Source: Geoglobus sp. | Lineage (GTDB): Archaea; Halobacteriota; Archaeoglobi; Archaeoglobales; Archaeoglobaceae | Reading direction: 5' to 3' | NCBI GenBank assembly: GCA_015522195.1 | Contig: WAMS01000081.1 | Coordinates: 1-37,617, forward strand | Length of the DNA: 37,617 nucleotides | In this document: positions 26,103 to 34,073 of the stretch, piece after piece | Numbering within the stretch: position 1 is the stretch's first letter | Layout: every line of letters starts with the position of its first letter | Program-made: the position numbers and the translations under genes | The notes under the pieces: model-generated | Seen by the model: the letters and a program-made list of their open reading frames with translations, nothing else | Database searches by the model: none | What the model was told of the DNA's origin: nothing

Positions 26103-27950
26103 CTAAGATATTCCCAGTTCCTTCAGCTTCTCTTCTGTTGGAATTCCGTTGATCCACCCTCTCAGTTTGTAGTACTCTTCCTTCATTTTCTCGAATTCAT
26201 CTCTCTTTATTACCTCTCCCTTCGTTGGGCCTGTTGGCAGTGGCTCCTCAAACAGTCTTCTTGGCAGCGTGTCATCCTTTGCATCGAAGCCATATTTGTT
26301 TATTATCAGTCTTTCAAGGTTGTATATCCTCTCACCTATGGTCAGAATATCATTGGCCGAAATGTCCCAGCCTGTTACGGCAGAAAGCAGTACAGCATAG
26401 TCATCAGCCCCCAGAGCAAAGGTCGTGAACAGGCAGTTTACAGTTGAGTTGACGGTGCATGTGAAGTCCTGGAAAACCTTTGCCCACTGGGCCTTGCCCT
26501 CATATGTGAGAGGATCGATTTTTTCAGGCAGTCCGATTATCTCAGGACTCACAGTATAGCCGGTAACATGGCATCCTCCTCTGTTGGCTGTCGCATAATT
26601 CAGCCCAATGCCCTTTATACCTCTTGGATCGTAGGCCGGCATTTCAAGTCCCTTGACACTCATTGAAACATCCAAACCAAACATCTCGGCCATTCTCTTT
26701 GAACCGAGGGCAAGATACTTGCCTATGCCTATTCTGTATGCTGTCTTCCATACTCCATCAACCAGAGCTGCTGAGCTTCCAAAACTGTAGTCGATTCCCT
26801 GTGTTTCTGCATCCGTGATCTTCCCCTTTTCATAGAGCTCCATTGCACATGCAATTGCCGCGCCCATTGATATTGTATCCAGCCCCAGCTCATCACAGAG
26901 ATGATTTGCCTTGATTATTGCCTCAAGATCTATCACACCTGTATCATTTCCAAGACTCCAGATTGATTCATACTCGGGCCCCTCAGAGTCACTGACCTGA
27001 AATGCTCCTGATTTAACAGAGGTTGCCCTTCCACATGCTATCGAACATCCCCAGCAGGCATGGTTTCTGTCCAGATATTTTTCAGCAAGGGTTTCACCGC
27101 TTATGTCGTTTGCCTTTTCATGATATGCATACTGCCAGTTCCTGTAAGGCAGGGCACCGCTCTCATTTATCACATTAACAAGAACGGCAGTACCGTAGTT
27201 TGGTAAACCCTCTCCAGTTACAGGATTCTGCTTGACCTTATCAAGAGCCTTCTTTGCTGCCTCTCTGAATTCATCTTCCTTGGCTATTTCAGGTCTGAAA
27301 TTTCCTCCGGCAACTATTGCCTTGAGCATTTTGCTTCCCATTACAGCTCCAACTCCGGTTCTACCAGCAGCTCTGTGATTGTCATTGATTATTGCTGCAT
27401 AGTTTACTAAGTTCTCTCCTGCAGGACCTATGCACGCAACACTCACCTTCTCCTCATACCTTCTTTCAAGAGCTGCAGTTGTATCAAATACATTTTTTCC
27501 CCACAGATCGTTTGCTCTTCTTAATTCTGCAACTCCATCTATTACCTCAAGATACACAGGCTCGGATGATGCCCCCTCAACCACAATCATATCAAAGCCT
27601 GCAAATTTCAGATACGGACCCCACTTTCCACCACTGTTTGCCGAGCCTATGGCACCTGTCAAGGGACTTCTCAGCGTCATAACATGGTATCTCCCAGATT
27701 CAGGAAAACCTGACACGCCAGTAGCTGGACCGGTTCCAAAGATGAGAACGTTTTCCTCACCGAAAGGGTCTATGTCTCTGGCGGCAATTCCATCCTTCTC
27801 ATATTCCTTCAGATACTGCCAGAAGAGATACACAGAATACCCTTTTCCACCCAGAAACTTCTTTGCAACATCTTCGTCCACATCGATAACATCCAAGGAG
27901 CCACTTGAAAGGTCCACTCTCAGTATACTCCCCATAAAACCGTTTTCCAT
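26103..27950 (-). CDS. Aldehyde ferredoxin oxidoreductase (tungsten/molybdenum bis-pterin)
   Basis: 615 aa; GGKGYSVYLFWQYL, GTGPATGVSGFPESGRYHVMTLRSPLTGAIGSANSGGKWGPYLKFAGFDMIVVEG, HACWGCSIACGR, PAYDPRGIKGIGLNYATANRGGCH. Confidence 0.95.
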   Translation of the reverse strand: MENGFMGSILRVDLSSGSLDVIDVDEDVAKKFLGGKGYSVYLFWQYLKEYEKDGIAARDIDPFGEENVLIFGTGPATGVSGFPESGRYHVMTLRSPLTGAIGSANSGGKWGPYLKFAGFDMIVVEGASSEPVYLEVIDGVAELRRANDLWGKNVFDTTAALERRYEEKVSVACIGPAGENLVNYAAIINDNHRAAGRTGVGAVMGSKMLKAIVAGGNFRPEIAKEDEFREAAKKALDKVKQNPVTGEGLPNYGTAVLVNVINESGALPYRNWQYAYHEKANDISGETLAEKYLDRNHACWGCSIACGRATSVKSGAFQVSDSEGPEYESIWSLGNDTGVIDLEAIIKANHLCDELGLDTISMGAAIACAMELYEKGKITDAETQGIDYSFGSSAALVDGVWKTAYRIGIGKYLALGSKRMAEMFGLDVSMSVKGLEMPAYDPRGIKGIGLNYATANRGGCHVTGYTVSPEIIGLPEKIDPLTYEGKAQWAKVFQDFTCTVNSTVNCLFTTFALGADDYAVLLSAVTGWDISANDILTIGERIYNLERLIINKYGFDAKDDTLPRRLFEEPLPTGPTKGEVIKRDEFEKMKEEYYKLRGWINGIPTEEKLKELGIS

Positions 27951-28012
27951 GGCTTCATCACCTTTCAGTTATATGGAATGCAATCTATAAATAATTTATC
28001 ATGAATGAAGTT

Positions 28013-29380
28013 CTACTCTTTTCTGAGCTTTATCTCAAAAACAGCTCCTGTTGGTTCGTTGTCGTATACGTTTATCTCTCCATTAAGCAGATCTATCACC
28101 TTTTTTGCTATGTAAAGTCCAAGTCCAGTACTGTTTGATGTTGTGAAGCCTTCTTCAAAAATTCTTTTTTTCAAACTGTCCGGGACTCCGACTCCGTTAT
28201 CTGCAATTCTTGCAACTCCAAATCTTCCAATTGAGAAAACCTCAATCGTTATCTTCGGCTTGACCCTTTTACTGTGCATCACAGCATTTCTCATTATGTT
28301 GTCAACAACTGAATATATTGCCTCATTTGCCCTGACATAAACATTGTTCAGAATGTACTCAATTTCTGCGATCTCCTCATAATGTTTGCCGATCTCTCTG
28401 ACAACATCCGCAAGATTTATATTGATTTTTGCACCAATTGCCTCTTCAATTGCTTTGGTTTCTTTGATCAGCGTCTGTATTCTGTCTATTTTAGAAAGAG
28501 CCACGTCTCTCAGAGCATCATCTCCCATTTCAATGTATCCCCTTATGACAGTCAGATCGTTCAGTATGTCATGTCTGAGAATCTTGTTGATCACTGTCAG
28601 ATACTCTCTACTCTTTTTCAGCTCTTCGGTCAGCAGATAAAGATCTGTTGTTACTATCAGTATGGCAGCAACCACAGGTCTGCCTTCGAAGGTAATTCTT
28701 GAGGGCCTCCCGGTAACCCAGTTAACACTTCCATCTTTACTTATTATTCTCCATGAATACGTTTCTGCCTTTCTTTTACCGGCCAGTCTCTCTCTGTACC
28801 TTTTTTCAACCAGACTTCTATCATCCGGGTGTATGAACCTCATCGGATCCATGTCTTTCAGCTCTTCCCAGGAGTATCCGACAAGCTCCTGCATCGCCTT
28901 GTTGGCGTAAATGAATCTGGCATCAGATGTAACAAATGCTGGAGTGGGGGATTCATGAACAAGAGCCTTAAAAAGTTCAGAGTCCTCTTTCAGTTTTTCC
29001 TCAAGTTCTTTCTCTCTTGTTATGTCTATCCAGCTTCCGATAGCGTACCTCTCTCCGTTGTGTTCTATGGGTGCAGCAAATCCCTTCACCCATCTGATAC
29101 TGCCATCCTTTTTCTTGTATCTCGTTTCATATGTTACAGTTGATCCCTCAAACACTCTCGAAAAGATCTCATTATGCTCGTCTTTTCCCTCATCTGCTGC
29201 GAGAATCGAGATGGGATTTCCCACAAGTTCGTCTCTCCTGTAGCCTGTGGAACTCTCAACAATTCTGTTTACATAGATGATTATGAGATTTCTGTCGCAC
29301 ACATATATTCCGGTTAGGGAGTCGTCGACCATTTTTTTCCAGAATCTGGCTGTGAATTTTTCACTCATCTTTATTTTCAT
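28013..29380 (-). CDS. PAS-PAS sensor histidine kinase
   Basis: 455 aa; two PAS/PAC units, H-box INKILRHDILNDLTVIRGYIEMG, HATPase motifs NIMRNAVMHS, DNGVGVPDSLKKRIFEEGFTTSNSTGLGLYIAKKVID. Confidence 0.92.
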   Translation of the reverse strand: MKIKMSEKFTARFWKKMVDDSLTGIYVCDRNLIIIYVNRIVESSTGYRRDELVGNPISILAADEGKDEHNEIFSRVFEGSTVTYETRYKKKDGSIRWVKGFAAPIEHNGERYAIGSWIDITREKELEEKLKEDSELFKALVHESPTPAFVTSDARFIYANKAMQELVGYSWEELKDMDPMRFIHPDDRSLVEKRYRERLAGKRKAETYSWRIISKDGSVNWVTGRPSRITFEGRPVVAAILIVTTDLYLLTEELKKSREYLTVINKILRHDILNDLTVIRGYIEMGDDALRDVALSKIDRIQTLIKETKAIEEAIGAKININLADVVREIGKHYEEIAEIEYILNNVYVRANEAIYSVVDNIMRNAVMHSKRVKPKITIEVFSIGRFGVARIADNGVGVPDSLKKRIFEEGFTTSNSTGLGLYIAKKVIDLLNGEINVYDNEPTGAVFEIKLRKE

Positions 29381-29505
29381 TAACTTTTATTTTGGAAAGC
29401 AGGGCAAATAAAAGTTTTTTCTGATGCCAGATCACGTCATGTGTTTTCTGTATCCGATTGATTTCAATCAAAAACATTATATTTCAGACTGGAAAATCCC
29501 ATTCA

Positions 29506-30087
29506 ATGTTCTACACCGATGCCAGAATCAGAAACTGGGTTGAGCGGATAAAGGAAGAGAATGTGGATATGGACAGCGGTAAGGGGCTGGAGATATTTGA
29601 CAAGATGCTGGATGATTATATAATTGCATGTATAAATCTGCTGAAAAGTGTAAAATCAAGAGAGATAACAAAAAGTAGTGCCAGAAAAATGCTGGAAGAA
29701 AGCACTTCTCTTCTCACTAAGAGATATGACCTGGAAGACGAAATAAAAAATGAACTTCTTGATATCACACTGGAGAATATGGGTGTGGTTTCAAAAAGTC
29801 TTGAGCTCGTTCTTGATGGCAGGGTAAGCAAAAAATCTTTTGAAAAACTGCTGAAAGATGCCATTGAAAGGGAAAAGAATGGAGACATGGAAGGTGCCTT
29901 TGAGGAGATAGCTAAAATGGGTGCAAAGCTTTTAGCCGGTGAAAAGCTTCCGGAGGACATTGAAATACCGGATGAAGATCTGGTTGTTGTTGGATGGCTT
30001 GATGCAATAGACGCCATCAACACTGTAAATTTACTTGCAGAGATTGACAGATCTGAAATTCAGGAAGAAGATGACGATCTGGAATGA
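29506..30087 (+). CDS. DUF2150-like archaeal conserved hypothetical protein
   Basis: MFYTDARIRNWVERIKEENVDMDSGKGLEIFDKMLDDYIIACINLLKSVKS...; all-helical; start ATG 29506 follows a TATA-like ttatattt. Confidence 0.6.
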   Translation: MFYTDARIRNWVERIKEENVDMDSGKGLEIFDKMLDDYIIACINLLKSVKSREITKSSARKMLEESTSLLTKRYDLEDEIKNELLDITLENMGVVSKSLELVLDGRVSKKSFEKLLKDAIEREKNGDMEGAFEEIAKMGAKLLAGEKLPEDIEIPDEDLVVVGWLDAIDAINTVNLLAEIDRSEIQEEDDDLE

Positions 30088-30439
30088 TCTCAGGAAAATT
30101 GAGGAGCTAAAGGGTGATGAGTTCGGGCTTTACAGATACCTGCTTGAAAAATTTGGTAAGAGGGGGGATAAGGCCTTCTTTTATGTCCGCGAGGGTCATG
30201 TTAAAAGATACAGGGACTTTTTTGTTGTTGTTGGAAATGAGGAATACATAGTTGATGAAAAATTCTGCACATGCAGGGATTTTCAGATAAATCTGAAAGC
30301 CAAAAAACCATGTTCTCACATAATTGCCGTTGAAGTGGCAAAAAATCTTGGAAAATACGATGTGATAGACAGGTATTACATAGATTTCACAAGCATCTCT
30401 GCAAGAAGAGGGTGGAGATTTGGTGCCGGATTGAGGTGA
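30071..30439 (+). CDS. SWIM zinc-finger protein
   Basis: YIVDEKFCTCRDFQINLKAKKPCSHIIAVEVAK matches CxCx(n)CxH; overlaps the preceding ORF by 17 nt. Confidence 0.8.
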   Translation: MTIWNDLRKIEELKGDEFGLYRYLLEKFGKRGDKAFFYVREGHVKRYRDFFVVVGNEEYIVDEKFCTCRDFQINLKAKKPCSHIIAVEVAKNLGKYDVIDRYYIDFTSISARRGWRFGAGLR

Positions 30440-30444
30440 TTTGT

Positions 30445-30948
30445 GTGAGCTGTCTGTCAAAACGGGAAATCAGAAGGTTGATTGAGGAAAAAGGATTGAT
30501 TTCAGATTATGTGGATCTTGAAACTCAGCTACAGCCAAATGGTTTTGACTGCACTCTGAGAAAAATCGGAAAAATTTCTGGAGAGGCCAGAATTGATTTT
30601 GACAACACCGAGAGAGTTCTTCCAGAAGTTAGCGAGATCGAATTCAGGAATGGATGGGTTTATCTGAACAGGGGGTATTACCGTGCCTACATAAATGAGA
30701 TTGTCAGAATACCTGAGAATCTGATGGCCCTTGCAAGACCCAGATCAAGCCTGATAAGGGCAGGAGCAAACGTGCTGACTGCAGTGTGGGATGCTGGATA
30801 TCAGGGCAGAAGTGAGGTTGGGATTGTGGTTTACAATGACAGTGGAGTATGGCTCAAGAAAAATGCAAGAATAGTTCAGCTTGTTTTTTTTACCCTTGAC
30901 AGCGAAACTGAGGGTTACAGGGGCATATACAGGGGAGAGAATATGTGA
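30445..30948 (+). CDS. dcd: dCTP deaminase / dUTPase family
   Basis: LSKREIRRLIEEKGLISDYVDLETQLQPNGFDCTLRKI, ALARPRSSLIRAGANVLTAVWDAGYQGRSEVGIVVYN; likely GTG start 30445. Confidence 0.88.
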   Translation: MSCLSKREIRRLIEEKGLISDYVDLETQLQPNGFDCTLRKIGKISGEARIDFDNTERVLPEVSEIEFRNGWVYLNRGYYRAYINEIVRIPENLMALARPRSSLIRAGANVLTAVWDAGYQGRSEVGIVVYNDSGVWLKKNARIVQLVFFTLDSETEGYRGIYRGENM

Positions 30949-31914
30949 TCACCCTCTTGATATGTTTTCCCTCAGGATCAGTTTTATATCGCAGCTCTCA
31001 ATTCTTCTGATTACCGAACATGTTATTTTTTCAGGATCGATAATTTTATCGTATCTCACAAGCATGTGGCTGTCAAAGAATGGATTTCCCGTACCTGCTC
31101 TGAAAAGACTCTCACACTCCAGAAAACAGCTTCCAAACTTGAGCTCATCGACCATTGATGGTGTTGCGATCATTGCATTGTCTGTGCCAATCAACCACCT
31201 CTCATATTCGGAAAGAATTCTGTAATTTTTCAGGTTGAAGACTCCAAAAAATGCATTTGAGCGTAGGCAAGATACGATGTAGATCTCCATATCCATTGCC
31301 CTTCTCAGCTGTTTTCCATCTGCCCTGTTCATATGGATGAGGAAGTCAGGTTCCAGATTGAGGGCAGCATCCACATCCTTTTCATTGACTTCTCCAGCAT
31401 GTATCGCAAATATCAGCTTTCTCTTTCTTGCAATGTCTCTGCATTCTTCAAGAAATGAAAAACTGTGATCCCTCGTGCTGCTGAAGTTAAATCCTCCTGA
31501 AAGTTCAGCAAGCATTTCCGCTTCCTCCAAGTTCAGAGGTCTTGAAAGTGCAGTCAGAATTCTTTCCGGATCGGCCTTCATGTAGAGCCTGTAACCATCA
31601 ATACCTCCTTCTCTGAATTCAAGGGATGTGGATGATGTTCTCTTTATCAGATCTATCGCCTTTTTCATTCCTCTCAGGATCGTTCTTTCATCTGTCTCGT
31701 GGAGTTTTTTGAATTTATACCCATTAGGACCGACAAGTCTTTCAAGTGAAATTCTCGGAGCTTCGATAAAGGAATCCCCTACGTGTGTGTGGGCATTGAA
31801 AAATGATGGCATCAGAATGTAATCGGGGTCAAGGTCTGCATGTTCAAATTTCCATCCGTTGTCTTCTATCAGATAACCTGTTTCACCGCTTTCTAAATCC
31901 AACACTCTGAACAT
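30949..31914 (-). CDS. Amidohydrolase superfamily protein
   Basis: 321 aa; MPSFFNAHTHVGDSF metal motif, IFAIHAGEVNEKDV, LIGTDNAMIATPSMVDEL. Confidence 0.85.
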   Translation of the reverse strand: MFRVLDLESGETGYLIEDNGWKFEHADLDPDYILMPSFFNAHTHVGDSFIEAPRISLERLVGPNGYKFKKLHETDERTILRGMKKAIDLIKRTSSTSLEFREGGIDGYRLYMKADPERILTALSRPLNLEEAEMLAELSGGFNFSSTRDHSFSFLEECRDIARKRKLIFAIHAGEVNEKDVDAALNLEPDFLIHMNRADGKQLRRAMDMEIYIVSCLRSNAFFGVFNLKNYRILSEYERWLIGTDNAMIATPSMVDELKFGSCFLECESLFRAGTGNPFFDSHMLVRYDKIIDPEKITCSVIRRIESCDIKLILRENISRG

Positions 31915-31952
31915 AGCAAAATTAAAATACAGTCAGCTTAATATCATTATCC

Positions 31953-32126
31953 ATGCCAAAGAAGGATTCATCACCACCTTTAATGTCCTCAGCAGGTATA
32001 ATGAGGTACTTTGAAGAGGAGAAAACGCAGATCAAGATAAGCCCCAAGGCAGTTCTGGCTTTCGGTCTTGTTATTGGATTTCTCACAATAATTCTCAATG
32101 CATATTATGGGCTCTGGCCAGGTTAA
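31953..32126 (+). CDS. secG: Preprotein translocase subunit Sec61-beta (SecG)
   Basis: Not in the ORF track (57 aa). MPKKDSSPPLMSSAGIMRYFEEEKTQIKISPKAVLAFGLVIGFLTIILNAYYGLWPG*, the SSAG..RYF...I..SP plus single-TM signature. Confidence 0.93.
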   Translation: MPKKDSSPPLMSSAGIMRYFEEEKTQIKISPKAVLAFGLVIGFLTIILNAYYGLWPG

Positions 32127-32697
32127 CGCTGAAATCATTTTCTGTGGAAGATCAAACGTTGGAAAGTCAACGCTCTTTTCTCATCTTTTTGGAGTTAGGG
32201 TGAGAAAGGGGAAAAAACCCGGTACAACAATAGAACCGAACTTCTACAGATACAGGGATTTTCTGGCAACAGACCTCCCCGGGTTTGGGTATATGAAAGG
32301 ACGGAGTGATGAATTTGTTGAGAGGGTAAAGGATTTTATTGTTGGGTACATCGAGGAAAACTCCTACAGAATATGGGCAGGTGTTGTTGTGATAGATTCA
32401 GGGGCTTTCAGAGAAATCGTGGAGAGGTGGGAATCAAGGGGATACATCCCTGTTGAAATCGAAATGGTTGATTTCCTGAAAGATCTGGATATAGAAGTTT
32501 TTATCTGCGCGAACAAGATGGACAGGGTTAGAAACAGAAAAGAAACCCTGAAATACATCTCTGAAAAAACAGGAATTACGCCTGAGATGATCTTTCCATG
32601 TGTTGCAAAAACTGGAGAGGTGGGCAGTATAAAAGATGCCCTGAAAAACGTTGTGATGCAGAGGGGCAGAAGTGATTTGTTGACTGTCTTTAAATAA
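32107..32697 (+). CDS. engB: EngB/YihA-type GTP-binding protein
   Basis: IIFCGRSNVGKSTLFSHLFG (G1), DLPGFGY (G3), CANKMDRV (G4); start ATG 32107 overlaps the secG 3' end. Confidence 0.92.
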   Translation: MGSGQVNAEIIFCGRSNVGKSTLFSHLFGVRVRKGKKPGTTIEPNFYRYRDFLATDLPGFGYMKGRSDEFVERVKDFIVGYIEENSYRIWAGVVVIDSGAFREIVERWESRGYIPVEIEMVDFLKDLDIEVFICANKMDRVRNRKETLKYISEKTGITPEMIFPCVAKTGEVGSIKDALKNVVMQRGRSDLLTVFK

Positions 32698-32774
32698 TAT
32701 CCCGTGCAACATTTAAATTCATTCTCAGAGAAGATTAATATAGGGAAAAAACAGAAAATATACTGTGATCGATT

Positions 32775-32936
32775 ATGAGGAGGTTTAACTGGAGACTGTT
32801 CAAAAGAAAGGGAACGAAGAAAGAAGTTATGAAGGATGAAAAGCTGCTCATGAAAAATGTCGATGATATTAAAAATCCAGTGGAAAATAGAGACATCCAT
32901 GAAGTTGCAAGAGAAATCCTTCCGGAAGAGGATTGA
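32775..32936 (+). CDS. Small basic/acidic hypothetical protein
   Basis: Not in track (53 aa): MRRFNWRLFKRKGTKKEVMKDEKLLMKNVDDIKNPVENRDIHEVAREILPEED*; own upstream region, overlaps the Ubl gene. Confidence 0.45.
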   Translation: MRRFNWRLFKRKGTKKEVMKDEKLLMKNVDDIKNPVENRDIHEVAREILPEED

Positions 32937-33150
32937 GGTTAAATTAACTTTTTTGGGTGGTTTCGAGTTCAGGGAAAAAGTTATCGAGGTTGAAGAAGGG
33001 AAAACGTATTCGGATATTTTAGAGGATCTGGGAATTAATCCGGAAACAGTGATTGTTGTAAGAGAAACAGACCCTGTTCCCATTGATTCTAAAGCATCAG
33101 AGGGTGAGGTAAAGGTTCTCAGAGTAATTTCGGGTGGAAATGCCTCATAA
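32899..33150 (+). CDS. Ubiquitin-like beta-grasp protein (MoaD/ThiS/SAMP-like)
   Basis: IEVKLTFLGGFEFREKVIEVEEGKTYSDILEDLGINPETVIVVRETDPVPIDSKASEGEVKVLRVISGGNAS; diglycine near C-terminus. Confidence 0.8.
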   Translation: MKLQEKSFRKRIEVKLTFLGGFEFREKVIEVEEGKTYSDILEDLGINPETVIVVRETDPVPIDSKASEGEVKVLRVISGGNAS

Positions 33151-33232
33151 TGAGGGAAACTTTATTATCGGAAATCAAAACATTAATAAATTGTAGAACA
33201 CAGTCTCAATACCACCGGGAGATGTGGAATAA

Positions 33233-33832
33233 ATGATGAGAAATTATCTGATTATTGCGGAATCTGGATTTGGAGGTGTGTCTCTTGGGTATAATATATG
33301 CACAAGGCTATCTGATAATATAATCTGGTTCTTTTCTGAAAATCCCCTTACGGTAAAGAGAATAATTAATTCCTACAATACAAAGCCAAAAATTCAGTCA
33401 TTCAGTTCAAGAAATTTCAATATCGCAAATCTCAATGAGATCAATATAATTCTGTCAAAAACCATCGACACATACAGGGGTAGAACGTCGGTTTATCTCA
33501 GTCTCATATCCGAGCTGATTCTTGTTCACGGACTCGAAAAGACCTACCTTTTTCTTTCAAATCTCATGAATAAGGTCGAGGGAAAGGATGGAGCTGTTAT
33601 CGGTTTGATGGTCAGGCATGCCCAGAGTGTGAGAGACATAGTTCTCATTTCAAGACTGTTTTCAGACATCTTTCACCTTGAAACAGAATTCAATGATGGC
33701 AAACCGGAACTGAAACTCAGATCTGAAATGCCGATAAATGAAAAGTTTATATTTGATGTTTATTACTCGGAGTACAGGATTGAGCTCCCCGGCGAGATTA
33801 TGGATTACATAGCAAGAGCAGAGGATGGATAG
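33233..33832 (+). CDS. Conserved hypothetical protein, possibly a degenerate RecA/KaiC-like fold
   Basis: 199 aa; alternating strand/helix, NYLIIAESGFGGVSLGYNICTRLSDNIIWFFSENP, no intact Walker A. Confidence 0.45.
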   Translation: MMRNYLIIAESGFGGVSLGYNICTRLSDNIIWFFSENPLTVKRIINSYNTKPKIQSFSSRNFNIANLNEINIILSKTIDTYRGRTSVYLSLISELILVHGLEKTYLFLSNLMNKVEGKDGAVIGLMVRHAQSVRDIVLISRLFSDIFHLETEFNDGKPELKLRSEMPINEKFIFDVYYSEYRIELPGEIMDYIARAEDG

Positions 33833-33878
33833 TTTGTTCGGTGATTAATTTTTTATAGTTCATCAGCAAGTGGAAAAC

Positions 33879-34073
33879 ATGCCAGGAATAATACCCCACA
33901 GACACTGCATTGTCTGTGGCAAGGCGATTGAGCTGGAAGAAGTGTTTTGTGGAAAGGAATGTGAGCAGAAGTACGACGAGGACAGAAAAAAACAGAGGAA
34001 TTACATTGTTTTCATGTTTGCAATGCTGTTTGGGATACTCTTCCTGATGATGTTTTCAAATTTCGGTGGCTGA
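33879..34073 (+). CDS. DUF2116-like zinc-ribbon membrane protein
   Basis: MPGIIPHRHCIVCGKAIELEEVFCGKECEQKYDEDRKKQRNYIVFMFAMLFGILFLMMFSNFGG: C-x2-C...C-x3-C then one TM. Confidence 0.8.
   Translation: MPGIIPHRHCIVCGKAIELEEVFCGKECEQKYDEDRKKQRNYIVFMFAMLFGILFLMMFSNFGG

Noticed and set aside
27430-27990. 186-aa plus-strand ORF
   Set aside because: Shadow of the AOR gene, Ser/Pro-rich, no motif.
32364-33083. 239-aa minus-strand ORF
   Set aside because: Antisense to engB, the small ORF and the Ubl gene; hydrophobic/Ser-rich shadow composition.
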